Shown: positions 11,492-22,779 of the stretch, one piece after another
Position numbering within the stretch: position 1 is the first letter of the stretch
Layout of the letters: every line of letters starts with the position of its first letter
Origin: Akebia trifoliata
Lineage: Eukaryota > Streptophyta > Magnoliopsida > Ranunculales > Lardizabalaceae
Direction of reading: 5' to 3'
Length of the DNA stretch: 64,000 bases
Assembly: GCA_017979445.1 (NCBI GenBank)
Contig: CM030707.1
Span: 24,620,586-24,684,585, forward strand
Translations under genes and position numbers: made by a program
The notes under the pieces: model-generated
Seen by the model: the letters and a program-made list of their open reading frames with translations, nothing else
What the model was told of the DNA's origin: nothing
The model's database searches: none

Positions 11492-12818
11492 ATGAGTCCT
11501 GTTACCCCATCTCTTTTCAATGAAATGAAAGAAATTTTTGATTACCCCGAGCGCAATAATAATTTAACTAATAATCTAGCTTCGGAGGGAGACTCTTCTG
11601 ATGAAGAACCTCCTCCGAAAATAATCAAATTACTAGAACAAGAAAATAAACGTCGGGCTCAACCTCTAATGGAAGAAGTAGAGGTTATCAACCTCGGAAC
11701 AAAAGAAAGTCCTCAAGAAATTCGGATTAGGGTCACTTTATCTCCTAATGAACGTAAAGAGATAGTAGACTTGCTCAGAAAATTTAAAGACGTGTTCGCA
11801 TGGTCTTACGAGGATATGCCGGGAGTAAGCACAGATATTGTTCAACATCGGATTTTGTTATATCCTGATGCTCGACCAATCAAACAGAACCTTCGACGTA
11901 TGAAGCCAGAATGGACTCTGAAAATTAAATAAGAAATTACGAAGCAGATTAACACTGGATTTTTGGAAGTAGTAGAATACCCTGAGTGGATTGCTAATGT
12001 CGTCCCAGTACCAAAAAAGGATGGAAAAGTTAGAATGTGTGTGAATTTCAGAGACTTAAACAAAGTAAACCCAAATGATAGTTTCCCTTTACCACACAGC
12101 TGTTCTAGTTGACAGTACAGCATGACACGCTTTGTTGTCCTTCATGGATGGATTTTCAGGGTACAATTAGATAAAGATGGATCCTCGAGATATGTAAAAA
12201 ACGTCGTTCATCACATAGTGGGGGACCTTCTGCTACAAGGTCATGCCTTTTTGTTTGAAGAACGCTGGAGCCACCTATGAAAGAGCAGCCACGACATTAC
12301 TACATGACATGATACACAAGGAAGTCAAAGTCTATGTAGATGATATGATAGTCAAATCTAATGAACGACTGGGGCATGTTACTGCGTTAGAAAAGTTTCT
12401 CACAAGGATTCAAAAGTACCAACTCCGCCTAAACCCGCATAAATGTGTATTTGGAGTAACTTCTAGAAAATTATTGGGATTTGTGGTCAGTCAAAGAGGG
12501 ATCGAAGTAGACCCTGTAAAGATTAAAGTTATCCAAGAGATGCCGCCACCTGTAACTGAAAGGCAAATTCGAGGGTTTCTGGGTAGAATCCAGTATGTTA
12601 GCAGATTCATCACTCAACTCACCAACGTCTGCGAACCTATTTTCAAGCTTCTAAAAAATAATGAACCAACAGTTTGGAATGAGCAATGTCAAAAGGCTTT
12701 CGACCAAGTCAAGGAGTATCTCTTAAACCCGCCTATTCTGGTTCCACCCACACTAGGCAAGCCACTTCTTCTTTATCTGTCAGTCACAGAAGAAGCTATG
12801 GGATGCATGCTTGCATAG
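11492..12818 (+). pseudogene. Reverse transcriptase of element B
   Basis: RT copies the element RNA into cDNA. The N-terminal block reads FKDVFAWSYEDMPGVSTDIVQHR, then EYPEWIANVVPVPKKDGKVRMCVNFRDLN in the next frame piece. The middle (about 12100-12245) is scrambled by frame changes, though the remains of SFMDGFSGYNQI and the TSFIT block can be traced. The active-site motif YVDDMIVKS lies at about 12332-12358, followed by the thumb (HKCVFGVTSRKLLGFVV). The first aspartate of the catalytic triad falls in the broken part. Confidence 0.8.
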
Positions 12819-13742
12819 TATGACAAAGATACTCGCAAAGAAAGGGTCATCTACTACATCAGCAAGAAGATGTTAGAGTATGAATGAAAATATTCATCCT
12901 TGGAAAAAACCTGCTTAACACTGGTATGGGCTACTCAGAGACTCTGGCACTATATGTTATTTCATTCAATTATCCCGTTATCTCGGATGGATCCTCTCAA
13001 ATATCTTTTCGAGAAGCCAACGTTGACAGGGAGAACCGCGCGATGCTTATTTTTACTATCAGAATTTGACATCACGCATGTTACACAGAAATCTATCAAG
13101 AGGAGAGTTGTAGCAGAATACTTGGCAGATCACCCTGTAGTAGAAGGAATAAGGCCTGTAGATCAAGTCCCAGATGAGAACATCTTGCATGTTAAAGAAG
13201 AACCGCAGAACCAAACATGGCAGTTGTACTTTGATGGAGCCGCCAATCAAAATGGGTATGGAATAGGGGCAGTCCTGTTTTCTCCGGAAGGATGCCACAT
13301 TCCTATCGCTACTAAATTAGCCTTTTCGAACACCAATAACACAGTTAAATATGAGGCGTGCATCGCGGGACTCGAAGCTGCTTTGAACCTGGGCATTACA
13401 GAAATTGAAGTTTTTGGAGATTTAGCCTTGGTCATACATCAGTCATTGGAAGAATGGAAGACTAGGGATGAAAAATTGAAACCTTATCATGAGTATTTGT
13501 TAAACTTAGTCAATAAGTTTAAAGCTATCATGTTCCAACACTTGTCAAGGGAGGATAACAGATTTACTGACTCCTTAGCAACTTTATCTTCAATGATCCA
13601 TTTGCCCCCTGGCATGGAATTGAAGTCGATCACTGTTGAAGTCAAAGACAAATCCGCATACTACCATCAGATCAACATTGCTACTCGACTACCCGATGGA
13701 AAGTCATGGTACACAGACATTAAAAAGGTGTTGAAAAAATAA
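12819..13742 (+). pseudogene. RNase H region of element B
   Basis: The connection domain (YSSLEKTCLTLVWATQRLWHYML) is followed by a second, archaeal-type RNase H domain: WQLYFDGAANQNGYGIGAV, then YEACIAGLEAAL, VFGDLALVIHQ and EDNRFTDSLATL, giving the D-E-D-D pattern. The dual RNase H is a hallmark of the Tat branch. The open frame is 280 residues long (12900-13742), the best-preserved part of element B. Confidence 0.8.
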
Positions 13743-14951
13743 GAATTCCCAGAAGAAGCATCGAGGAAGGAACGGCAAGCTCTACTAAGATTAGCATCTC
13801 AATTCATCATGTACGTATGAAGTATATACAAAAAGTCTTATGATGGGATTCATTTATCGTGTGTTGATGAAGATCAAACTGAACAGATAATGGTTGAACT
13901 ACACTCAGGAAAATGTGGTCCTCACATGAGTGGGAAAATGTTAACTAAGAAAATTATGAGACAAAGATACTACTGGCCCACGATGGAAACAGATTGTCAT
14001 CTCATGGTCAAAACCTGTCATAAATGCTAAATACATGCGAACCTTATACATGTGCCACCATCTCAATTAGTGGGTCTGACTTCACCATGGCCATTCTCAG
14101 TCTGGGGAATTGACATTATTGGTAAAATATCGCCTAAGGCATCAAACAGGCATGAATACATTCTAGTTGCCATCGATTATTTTACCAAATGGGTCGAAAC
14201 TGCCTCTTATGTTTTCCTCACAGCGTCTCGAGTTGCAAAGTTTATTCAAACGAACATCATCAGTCTTTACGGGGTACCTTCGGAGTTGATATCTGATAAC
14301 GCGTCACACTTTAAAGTTGAAGTTATCAAATTGAATTCAAAGTTTAAAATCTCACACCACAAATCATCTCCTTACCGCCCTCAGACTAATGAAGCAGTCG
14401 AAGCAGCTAATAAGAATCTCAAGACTATCATCAGGAAAATGTGTCAATCATATCAAGATTGGTCAGAAAAACTAGCATTTGCATTATGGGCATATCGAAC
14501 TTCAATTCGATCCTCCACTGGAGTTACTCCATACTCCGTAATGTATGGCATGGAAGCAGTCTTGCCAGTTAAAATGGAAATTCCATCTCTTAGGGTCTTA
14601 TTAGAAAGTCAGTTGTTAGAAGCGGATTGGGTTTGCCAACGGTATGAAGAATTGAATTTGATCGAAGAAAAATGACTAAGAACTTTGTATTACGTGCAAG
14701 CTTATCAAAGAAGAGTCGCCCGTGCGTTTAACAAAAAGATAAAGGCCCGTCACTTACAAGTCGAAGATTTAGTACTCAAAGAGAATCGGGCACCTATTTT
14801 TGACCCCAAAGGGAAGTTCAAACCAAATTGGGGAGGTCCGTTCATCGTCAAGGAAATACTACCAGGAAAAGCTGTCAGGCTTCAAGATCATGATGGAATC
14901 GAATTACCAGAACCAACCAACCTTGACCAAATCAAATGGTACTGCATTTAA
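13743..14951 (+). pseudogene. Integrase of element B
   Basis: The zinc-binding N-domain reads LHSGKCGPHMSGK and CHKC (about 13900-14025, with stops). The catalytic core at 14052-14675 shows WGIDIIGKI (first Asp), ISDNASHF (second Asp) and QTNEAVEAANK (Glu), completing D,D-35-E. The C-terminal GPF/Y-like segment NWGGPFIVKEILPGKAVRLQD is in the next open piece (14685-14951), one stop later. Integrase inserts the cDNA into the host chromosome. Confidence 0.85.
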
Positions 14952-15478
14952 GGACGCTATTTTTGGCCGAATCAATCCTCATATTACCCAGTTACCTAGT
15001 TCAATATATCCTTTCTCAACCTCTTTGCAGTCTTTTCAAAAAGGAAAATTATGCATTTTTCTTTCTCAGCCAGATCACCAAACCTAGGGAGGGAAGATTC
15101 GAACTACGTTTTGGTCTGATCCCAAGATTCTAGGGTAAGTAGGCAACTTGAGAAGTTACTTCAGGCCCGACCACATCAAAATAAAAATATAGATTCCCCG
15201 ACAAAGAAAAAATCTAAAAAGAAAAAAACTCAAATGAAAAAATTTGTCAAAGTGGAGAAGAAAATTTAAGGAAAAAGAAAATTATTTAAAAGGAAATGTC
15301 ACACAAGGGGCATTCGGATTTTTAAGCCTCAAAATCCCTTTCTCTTTATACCCAATCCTAAGCTTACCTATAAAAGTCCTCCTAAGTACCGTGTGAAAAG
15401 TCAAGGAAGATAGCAAAATATGATCAGACAGTAACTCTAGAAGTATAAAGGAGAAGAAAAAAATAAAAAAATGATGAA

Positions 15479-15705
15479 GCCTGCTAAGTTGAAAATCCGA
15501 AAAGGGTGACTTAGGCAAAAATTAATGCAAGCTTGCAATGTTGAAAATTCAAAAGGACAACTTTGGCAACAATCAGAGTCAAGAAAAAAAAAAAAAAAAA
15601 GCTCGCTAGATCGAAAACCTGAAAAGGCGATCTAAGCAAAAGTTATAGCAAGCTCGATAGATTGAAAACCTGAAAAGGCGATCTAAGCAAAAGTTAGAGC
15701 AATAA
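15479..15705 (+). repeat. Degenerate ~50-70-bp repeats in the 3' UTR of element B
   Basis: Four units share the frame g-ct(c/t)g-(c/a)ta(a/g)..tgaaaa.cc(g/t)aaaaggcga.ct(t/a)ag(g)caaaa. The last two (about 15601 and 15651) are almost identical over 48 bases. An A-rich tract lies between the second and third. Confidence 0.7.
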
Positions 15706-16527
15706 AGAAAAACAGAAGAAAATCCCAAGCTAAAAGCGGTCCGAGCCGAAACATCAGAAGTCCGAATAATCAAGTTCAATACTTAGCTTAAACCAGGCAT
15801 AGACTCAGAAGCCACAAGTATCTTGTCTACGATCGATCTGAAAATTCTTACTTTCCCAAGTGAACCAATGGAGATAAGGGTGAATTCTATGATGAGTCTC
15901 GAAAGGAAATAATTTTGTTCTCTTGAGCCTAACTCAAAACCTTCAGTAAAATTAATCAAAATTAAAAGTTGAGTCTTTATTGCGTTTGTACTAATCAAAT
16001 ATTTCAAACCTTCATACAAGGGGCATTTTCTTTGCTCTAAATATGTAATTTCCCCCCTTGTACCAAGGGCATTTTTTAATTTTTGCATGATGTGTTCGAT
16101 TATCTTCAATGCCATGTTTGTTGTCAAACTAGGGGCATTTTATTTTTGAGCAATGTTAATCCTAAAAGATAATGGGAACCACAAACTTAAGGTTACCCTC
16201 TTAATAATAGTTTTTCGAAAAATCCGTGAGGTTCAAAAGAAATAAAAACTCAGGTTTTAAATTCATAAAATTTTTTGGATAAAACTTTGAGGTTCAAACA
16301 AAAGCACTTCATATCTCACATTTGACTGACTAATAATTCATTTACCTAGAGTAGGAGATATGGCATTCTTTCGTTCTCAGATTCTTTTCCAGATCCAATC
16401 ATTCTTGGAATCGATCATTTATCTTCCAGATTTATTCGTTCTTCGATTCATTCTAATTAGTCTTCTCCAAATTCATTCATTCTTTCCCAAATTCCTTCAT
16501 TCATTTGCCAATTTTGCTCAGATACCG

Positions 16528-16856
16528 CCAAGGGTTATCTTGGATTTTACTCAGTTGCTGCCAAGGATTATCTTGGATTTGCTCAGATGTCACCAAGGGT
16601 TATCTTGGATTTTGCTCAGTTGCCGCCAAGGGTTATCTTGGATTTTGCTCAGTTGTCGCCAAGGGTTATCTTGGATTTTGCTCAGATGCTGCTAAGGATT
16701 ATCTTGGATTTTGCTCAGTTGCCGCCAAGGGTTATCTTGGATTTTGCTCAGATGCCGTCAAGGGTTATATTGGATTTTGCTCAGTTGCTACCAAGGGTTA
16801 TCTTGGATTTTGTTCAGTTGTCGCCAAGGGTCATCTTGGATTATGCTCAGTTATGC
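16528..16856 (+). repeat. 33-bp minisatellite, ten units
   Basis: Ten head-to-tail copies of a 33-base unit (core ccaagggttatcttgg) follow one another with few changes. One unit is a base short. Because 33 is divisible by three, the array opens long frames with an 11-residue period (PPRVILDFAQL and its shifts). These are repeat artefacts and not genes. About 80 further bases repeat tatgctcag at 10-12-base spacing. Confidence 0.95.
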
Positions 16857-17230
16857 TTAGTTATGCTCAGTTTATGCTCAGTCTATGCTCAGTTTATGCT
16901 CAGATTATGCTCAAATTATGCTTAGATTTTACTCAGTTCCAACTTAAACTCTTTCAAATTTATCACAGATTTTAAATCACACACTTGCATAGTTATTACA
17001 TCAGTAAAGGGTAATTTTCTAAAATTCAAGGATCTGACACTGTCAGTAAGAGCTCTCGCTCAAGGACCTGACAACTTTTTAGTTCGAGGAGAGTTTTATC
17101 CTCAAGTATCCGAACACCTCGACGAATTGCTAAATTAGGCTGCAAAATGAACTGTCACTAGTTTTGGCATTCGGATATCGCACCATCTACCAAAATAGAT
17201 TTGTTATCTAGTTTGCTTCAACCCTCTGCC

Positions 17231-17243
17231 AAAGAGGGGCATC
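17231..17243 (+). other. Polypurine tract of element B
   Basis: The run aaagaggggc followed by atc lies immediately before the 3' LTR start at 17244. It is the expected plus-strand primer. Confidence 0.8.
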
Positions 17244-18988
17244 TGTAGACACCCCATTTTTGTATTCGCCTAATTAATCAACTCGTCAACCCGATCGCAA
17301 CGGTTTCCAATGATGGATGTTTATTCCAATGCTTTATTTTGTTACCAGATATGTTTCAGAAATCCGGATGAGGTATCTCGAACTGACAAAACCTTAGAAA
17401 CCACGCTACGCTAGGAAAATATGACCCTAGAAACATAGAAATCATCATCTTGCAGACAAAAAAAAGTTTCACGATAAAAATCACTAAAAAATGACAAAAT
17501 TATCAAAATACCCCTAACATCAAAATATCCTTAGAGCCTACATTACACTTAAGAAAATCAATTCAAACACATAAAACAAAAAATCGAAACCAAATAAATC
17601 ATTTTGCCAATTTTAACAGAATTTAACAAAATTACGAAAATGCCCCTCATAAAGTTCACGATCATTTCACACAAAAAACTTCATAAATGATACAAACCAA
17701 TATTTCCATTGAATTCCTTATGAAAAATCGATTCTAAAACATTCGGGAACATAAAAAAACTGACTTAAAACGCGAAAAGTCCTCTCTGGGGGCAAAACGA
17801 TAATTTCATAATTTTCATAATTAAAATTTTTGAAATTAATAAATAAAATATTAAATAATTAAAGTGAAACATTAATGAAATTAATTTAAAATTTTGAACT
17901 AAAAAAATTGATCAAACATGCTCTCAGGAAAAATTGTTGAGGGTTCTCAAGATATTTCTTCAAGGACCCCTCTATTTGGGGGTCCAAAGAATTAAAGATA
18001 TAATAGAGGGGGGTTCTCCAAAAAAATTAAAGTCAATCAAGCAAGACTAAAGTCAAGGTATTAAAGTCAATCAAGTAAGACTAAAGTCAAAATTAAAGTC
18101 AATTAAGTAAGACTAAAGTCAAAATCTTAAAGTCAATCAAGTAAGACTAAGGTCAAGGTATTAAAGTCAATCAAATAAGACCAAAAGTCAAAATCCTAAT
18201 AGAGTTCTAATTAAATAATAACTCTATTTAATAGAATTCTAACTAAAATATAACTCTACCTAAAATAATTCTAATTAAAATACAACTCTACCTAAAATAA
18301 TTCTAACTAAAATACAACTCTAACTATAAGAATTATAATCAAACACTTATTCTATCTAAATTAACCTTTAAAAAATCTATAAATAGAGGTCCTCACACCT
18401 ATTTTCGTATCAAATTATAAATTCTAAGAAAAGTAGGTCAAAAAGTCCCCCTAGCCACCCATAAACCTTAGTTTTGAAGCCCCAACTCCTTACCTAACAC
18501 CCATACTTCAATTTTAGCTTGAAAAACACCTAGAAGCCCTTCAAAAACATCCTAAAATCCATAGAAAAAATTTGAAGAACCCAGATCTAAGAAAGAGATA
18601 CCTTGCCTCGGAGATCAGAAATCAGATCCAGTGACAGAACGAAGCGACGAGTAGTATACAAGAAGTTACTCAATCAGATCTGAGGGAACGATAAAGTTGT
18701 CTTCGAAAAGGTATAATTTTTTAATTTTTTTTATTGTCTAGGTTTTGTTAGCAATGTAATTTATTTGGAAAATTAGTAGAAATCGACTTTGGTCGGGCGG
18801 GGTTGGTGCCTAACACCTTCCAACCCCGTAACGTGATCCTTGGACCCTTTTTTTTTCTTTCGTAGATTAGTCATGTTTGCCTTTTTTAGAGTTAGTTTGG
18901 TTCCTAGACCGTAATAACTAGGTGGCGACTCCCAAACCTCAAGGGTCAAAAGCGGATCCGCGTACCCTACGGATCGAGGGTTCTTTCA
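17244..18988 (+). repeat. 3' LTR of element B (1745 bp)
   Basis: It begins TGTAGACACCCC and ends TTCTTTCA, so it has TG...CA ends. It is homologous, in inverted orientation, to the LTR at 5638-7373. TATAAAT at 18378-18384 followed by AGAGGTCCTCACACC is a likely promoter. Near the end are the Ogre-typical segments TGCCTAACACCTTCC and CTAGGTGGCGACTCCC. Confidence 0.9.
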
Positions 18989-18989
18989 A

Positions 18990-19870
18990 CTATTTTCACC
19001 GATGATAATGAATTCGAAACTCCCAAGAGCGTTCCATGCACCGAAATTTGAAATCTATGACAGAACAAGGGATCCTATGGACCACATCCTTCACTGTAGG
19101 AGCCAGATGGTGCTATACCAGAATGACAACTCCTTACTCTACAAACAATTTCCGTTAACTCTGAGGCACGGAGCCATGATGTGGTTTTAGGCATTGCCAG
19201 CTGAATCAATCATGAACTTTTTCGAGCTAGAGGAAACGTTCGTCAGTCAGTTCGTGCACCTGCGGAAGAAGAGGGTCAGCATTAAAACCCTGTTCAACCT
19301 ATTATAGGAGGTCGGGGAAAGTATCTGATCCTTCGTTACTCGGTTTCGGACAAAGGTGTTAGATGTAGAAGGCATAAACGAGGTAACTGCTTGTGCTGCA
19401 TATATCGCGGTAGTCATTCCGGGAACACGGCTGCATTAATCATTGATCAAGTCCGACCCAACCCATTTGGAGGACTTGTATTCGAAAGTGGAAAAGTACA
19501 TCCTCGTGGAGGAATTTGTGAAGGGTAGAAGGTGGAGCGCTCAAATAGTGGCCAATAGCGAGGGAGGCCACGAGGCACCAAAAGCACCAGCTCAGCTTGG
19601 GAAGGAAGGAAGTAAGAAAAGGCGACGAGAATCGAAGGACCAGTCGAGATAGAAGAGGGGTTGGGTATATACACCACTTAACGAAAAGTTTTCAGTAATA
19701 CTTAGGTATATAAAGAGCAACCCCGACTTCATTCAGCCACCTCGGGGTTATAGGGAGAAACCCAGAAAACTATACTGCTAATATCATGGAGCTGAGGATC
19801 ACCCAATCAAGGACTGTTATAGATTACGCCATATCATCCAGGATATGGTCAAAGCGGGGAAGCTTAATAA
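18990..19870 (+). pseudogene. Gag of element C
   Basis: The first codons after the element B junction read LFSPMIMNSKLPRAF, followed by APKFEIYDRTRDPMDHI and HGAMMWF, the family core usually read as P.F..YDGT.DP.DH. Further on, LEETFVSQFVHLRKKRVSIKTL and DLYSKVEKYILVEE are recognisable. The zinc-knuckle region at about 19763-19870 reads YHGAEDHPIKDCYRLRHIIQDM. At least four stops break it up, and the N-terminus is missing at the insertion point. Confidence 0.75.
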
Positions 19871-19986
19871 GTATGTCTCATCCAAGAGAGAGAGAGAGAA
19901 GGGAGACCCCTGTGGAGGGTGGATGAAAGTCTCGATCTCTATGGTCAGAAGAAGGAGGACACCGCGAACCGGAGGAGCGCAGGATA

Positions 19987-20604
19987 GTGCATACCATCAT
20001 AGGAGTGTTGGGGACTAGAAGGCCGTCTAAGCAGATAATTCGGGAGAGAGTAAAGAGAATTCGACATGAGGTTGGTGTCAATCAGGTAGCATCGGGAGTA
20101 TGGGTAACCGGGACGTCAAGCAACAGAACAGATGCACGGGCAATAACTTTTACAGAGGATGACCTGAGGGGAACGAAGATGCCCCATCAGGACGTCCTCG
20201 TGATAGCACTCCCAGTTGGGAACGTCGAGCTTCGAAGAATACTGGTGAATTCTAGAAGCGCAGTTGATATTCTTTTCTTGAACACAGCCAGAGAGATGGG
20301 GATTTCGGACAGTTTGGAACCGACCCAGGCCCTAGTGTACGGGTTTAACGGAGCTCCTAGCAGTTCGGTGGGAGAAATAACCCTCCTGATCACAGCAGGA
20401 TCGAAAGTGGTAATGACGAGGTTCATAGTGATTGAAGCGAACTCAACCTATAACGCAATCTTTGGGCGAAAATGGATACACGAAATGAAGGCAGTCCCTT
20501 CAACTTATCATCAGGTAATTCGATTTCCGAGTGAAAAAGGAGTGATGGAAATCAGAAGTGACCAAAAGATGGTGCAGCGGTGTTTTCACCTGACCTTGAA
20601 GTAA
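19987..20604 (+). pseudogene. Protease of element C, active site altered
   Basis: The 205-residue frame has the protease context ITFTEDDLRG, VLVIALPVGNVELRRILV, VDILFLNTAREMGI and NAIFGRKWIHEMKAVPSTYHQ. The catalytic triplet, normally Asp-Thr/Ser-Gly within LVD(T/S)GSS, here reads Asn-Ser-Arg (ILVNSRSAV). Both the catalytic Asp and the Gly are therefore lost and the enzyme cannot be active. Confidence 0.75.
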
Positions 20605-20702
20605 GGACGGGACGCTGGGCCACTCCTTAGAAGAAGATGAAGGAGTCGCCCGTTGAAAGAGAAACGTTGTAACAGTTACAAAAGGAGCCACAACAGGAAC
20701 GG

Positions 20703-22139
20703 ATGGCAACAGTAGAGGAAGTTGAGATGGTAGATCTCGACGATAGTGGAGACCAGCTGGTTAGTGTCGGCGCCACAATGTTGCAGGAGGAGAGAACGAC
20801 ATTGGTCCAGCTACTAAGGGTAAACAAAGACGTGTTCGCATGGTCTTTCGAAGATATGCCGGGAATAGACCCTTTGGTCGCATGCCACAGATTGAATATC
20901 GACGGAGCCTTCCGACCTATTCGACAGAAGTTGAGGAGACTATCACCCCGCCTAAGGCAGGGGGTAAATGAGGAAATCGAGAAGCTACTAAGGGTGGGGT
21001 TCATCAGAGAAGTAGACTACCCCGAATGGATAGCCAACATAGTTGCAGTACCAAAGAAGGACAGAAAGGTGAGGGTATGCATTGACTTCACAAACCTCAA
21101 TAGAGCATGCCCGAAGGATAGCTTCTCGCTTCTGAGGATCGATAGACTAGTCGATGCTACGGTCAAGCATGATAGAATGTCGTTTATGGATGGATGCTTG
21201 GGTTATAATCAAATCCCTTTAGTAGCAGAGGACCAGGAGAAAATGTCGTTCATAACCGAGCAAGGGCTGTTCTGCTTTAAGGTCATGCCATTCGGCTTGA
21301 GAAACGCTAGAGGTACTTATCAGAGGCTTGTAACAAGAATGTTCGACGGGTTAATCGGGAAAACTGTGGAGGTATACATCGATGACTTGCTAGTAAAGAG
21401 CAGGAGAGCGGGAGAACATTTGGCAGATCTCAAGGAGGCGTTCGACCGTTTGAGGAGCTTTCAGATGAAGCTGAATCCGAAAAAGTGCATATTTGCAGTT
21501 TCTTCTGGGAAATTCCTCGGACACATCATCATTAGGAGGGGCATTGAAGCCAACCCAGATCAGATCCGAGCTTTGATGGAGATGTTGAGCCCAAATAATC
21601 AAAAATAGGTACAGAAACTTGTAGGAAGAATAGCAACACTAAATAGATTTATTTCTCGGGTGTCCGACAGATGCCGTCCACTATTCAAACTGCTGCAAAA
21701 AGGGAAAAGTTTGACCTGAAACGAAGAATGTGAAGTAGCATTTAACGACCTAAAGAAGTACCTAGGGCAATCACCTATCGTCAGCACTCTAGAGGAAGGA
21801 GAGGAGCTAGGAATTTATTTGGCAACTGGCTCATCATCGGTAAGCTCGGTTCTTTTCAAAATTGACTTGGGACGGGAGTACCCTATCTACTATGTCAGTA
21901 AAACACTGGGTCCATCAGAGATGAGGTACACGAAGATAGAAAGAGTGGGATTGTCACTTGTTTATTTGGTACACAAGCACAGGCCTTATTTTCTATCGTA
22001 CCGTATCCGAGTTGTGACTGATGGCCCTTTGAAAGAAATGATGTATAGGTCAGAGAAATCCAGAAGAATGGCAAGGTGGGCGGTGATACGACTTACAGTT
22101 CGAGTCACGAATGGCTCTGAAAGGGCAAATGCTAGCTGA
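20703..22139 (+). pseudogene. Reverse transcriptase and first RNase H of element C
   Basis: The 301-residue frame (20703-21608) runs from DVFAWSFEDMPGIDP through VPKKDRKVRVCIDFTNLNRACPKD, SFMDGCLGYNQI and FCFKVMPFGLRNA to the active site EVYIDDLLVKS and the thumb. The first catalytic Asp lies in SFMD and the last two in YIDD. After a stop at 21606-21608 the connection and RNase H region follows (IATGSSSVSSVLF, REYPIYYVSKTL, RYTKIER) to about 22139. This is the least damaged RT in the gypsy block. Confidence 0.85.
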
Positions 22140-22227
22140 CTTCCTCACGAATTTCCCGATCGAGGATCCATACTGGGAAGAGTTGGATGAAGAAGATGAG
22201 ATGGTGGAAGAGACATAATTGTAGGAC

Positions 22228-22640
22228 AAGCATGCAGGTTGGAGGATGCTTGTCGATAGCTCGTCAAATTATTCCTGTTCGGGCGTTGGCATAGTGCTAG
22301 TGACGCCGAGCAATGACAGACTAGAGAAGGTTATCAAGCTCGGATATGGGGCATCGAATAATGAGGCAGAATACGAGGTAGTTATCAATGGGCTGAAAAT
22401 GACAAGTGAACTAAAAATCGACCGAATTACATTGTACACCGATTCATAACTTATAGCAAATTAGTGCAACAAAAAGTATGCAGCAAGGAACGAACGAATG
22501 GCAAAATACCTGTCCACGGTAAATCGGGAGATTGGGAGATTCAACCAAGTAAAGATTTGTCGGATCCCGAGGGACAAAAATAGGCATGCAGATTCGTTGG
22601 CATACATCGCTTCAATGCTAGGGGAGTCAGAAAGTCGAGT
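22228..22640 (+). pseudogene. Second (Tat-type) RNase H of element C
   Basis: MLVDSSSNYSCSGVGIVLVTPS, then NNEAEYEVVINGLKMTSEL, TLYTDS and RIPRDKNRHADSLAYIAS match the additional RNase H of the Tat branch. Catalytic D, E, D and D equivalents are all visible, but two stops separate the halves at about 22449-22465. Confidence 0.75.
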
Positions 22641-22779
22641 TTTACCGATAAAGTACCTGCCCAAAGTAAGCATTGATTACAATGGAGGAGAGTATGCACA
22701 GGTAGAGCGAGTTTTGGGTGGATGGAAGTATACGTGGAATACCTACAGGCTAAGGCGCTACCACGGGATAAGAAAGAGG

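Larger units (their letters stand above)
14952..17243 (+). other. 3' untranslated region of element B
   Basis: This is 2.3 kb without conserved coding sequence. It holds two tandem arrays (listed separately) and several open frames produced only by repeats. It ends in a polypurine tract. Confidence 0.7.
7374..18988 (+). mobile_element. Element B: Ogre/Tat-like Ty3/gypsy retrotransposon, 5' part displaced
   Basis: The order is ORF1 fragment, gag, protease, G-patch, RT, RNase H, second RNase H-like domain, integrase, satellite-bearing 3' UTR, polypurine tract and 3' LTR. That is the order of the Ogre/Tat branch of Ty3/gypsy. The 5' LTR and the start of ORF1 are missing at 7374, exactly where element A's LTR begins, so they probably lie left of A. 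Many stops and frameshifts show it is dead. Its right LTR tip (18988) abuts the gag of element C, which suggests that B inserted into C. Confidence 0.85.

Noticed and set aside
16360..16975. Three overlapping plus-strand open frames of 111-156 codons with repeated RVILDFAQ-type or GYLGFCSV-type blocks
   Set aside because: They are reading-frame artefacts of a 33-bp tandem repeat; all three forward frames are open and there is no conserved protein.
5638..18988. Single inverted-LTR element like D made of A's LTR and B
   Set aside because: No target duplication flanks the pair (5633-5637 gccac, 18989-18993 actat), and a primer site and gag of its own lie beside the left LTR; nested insertion explains it better.
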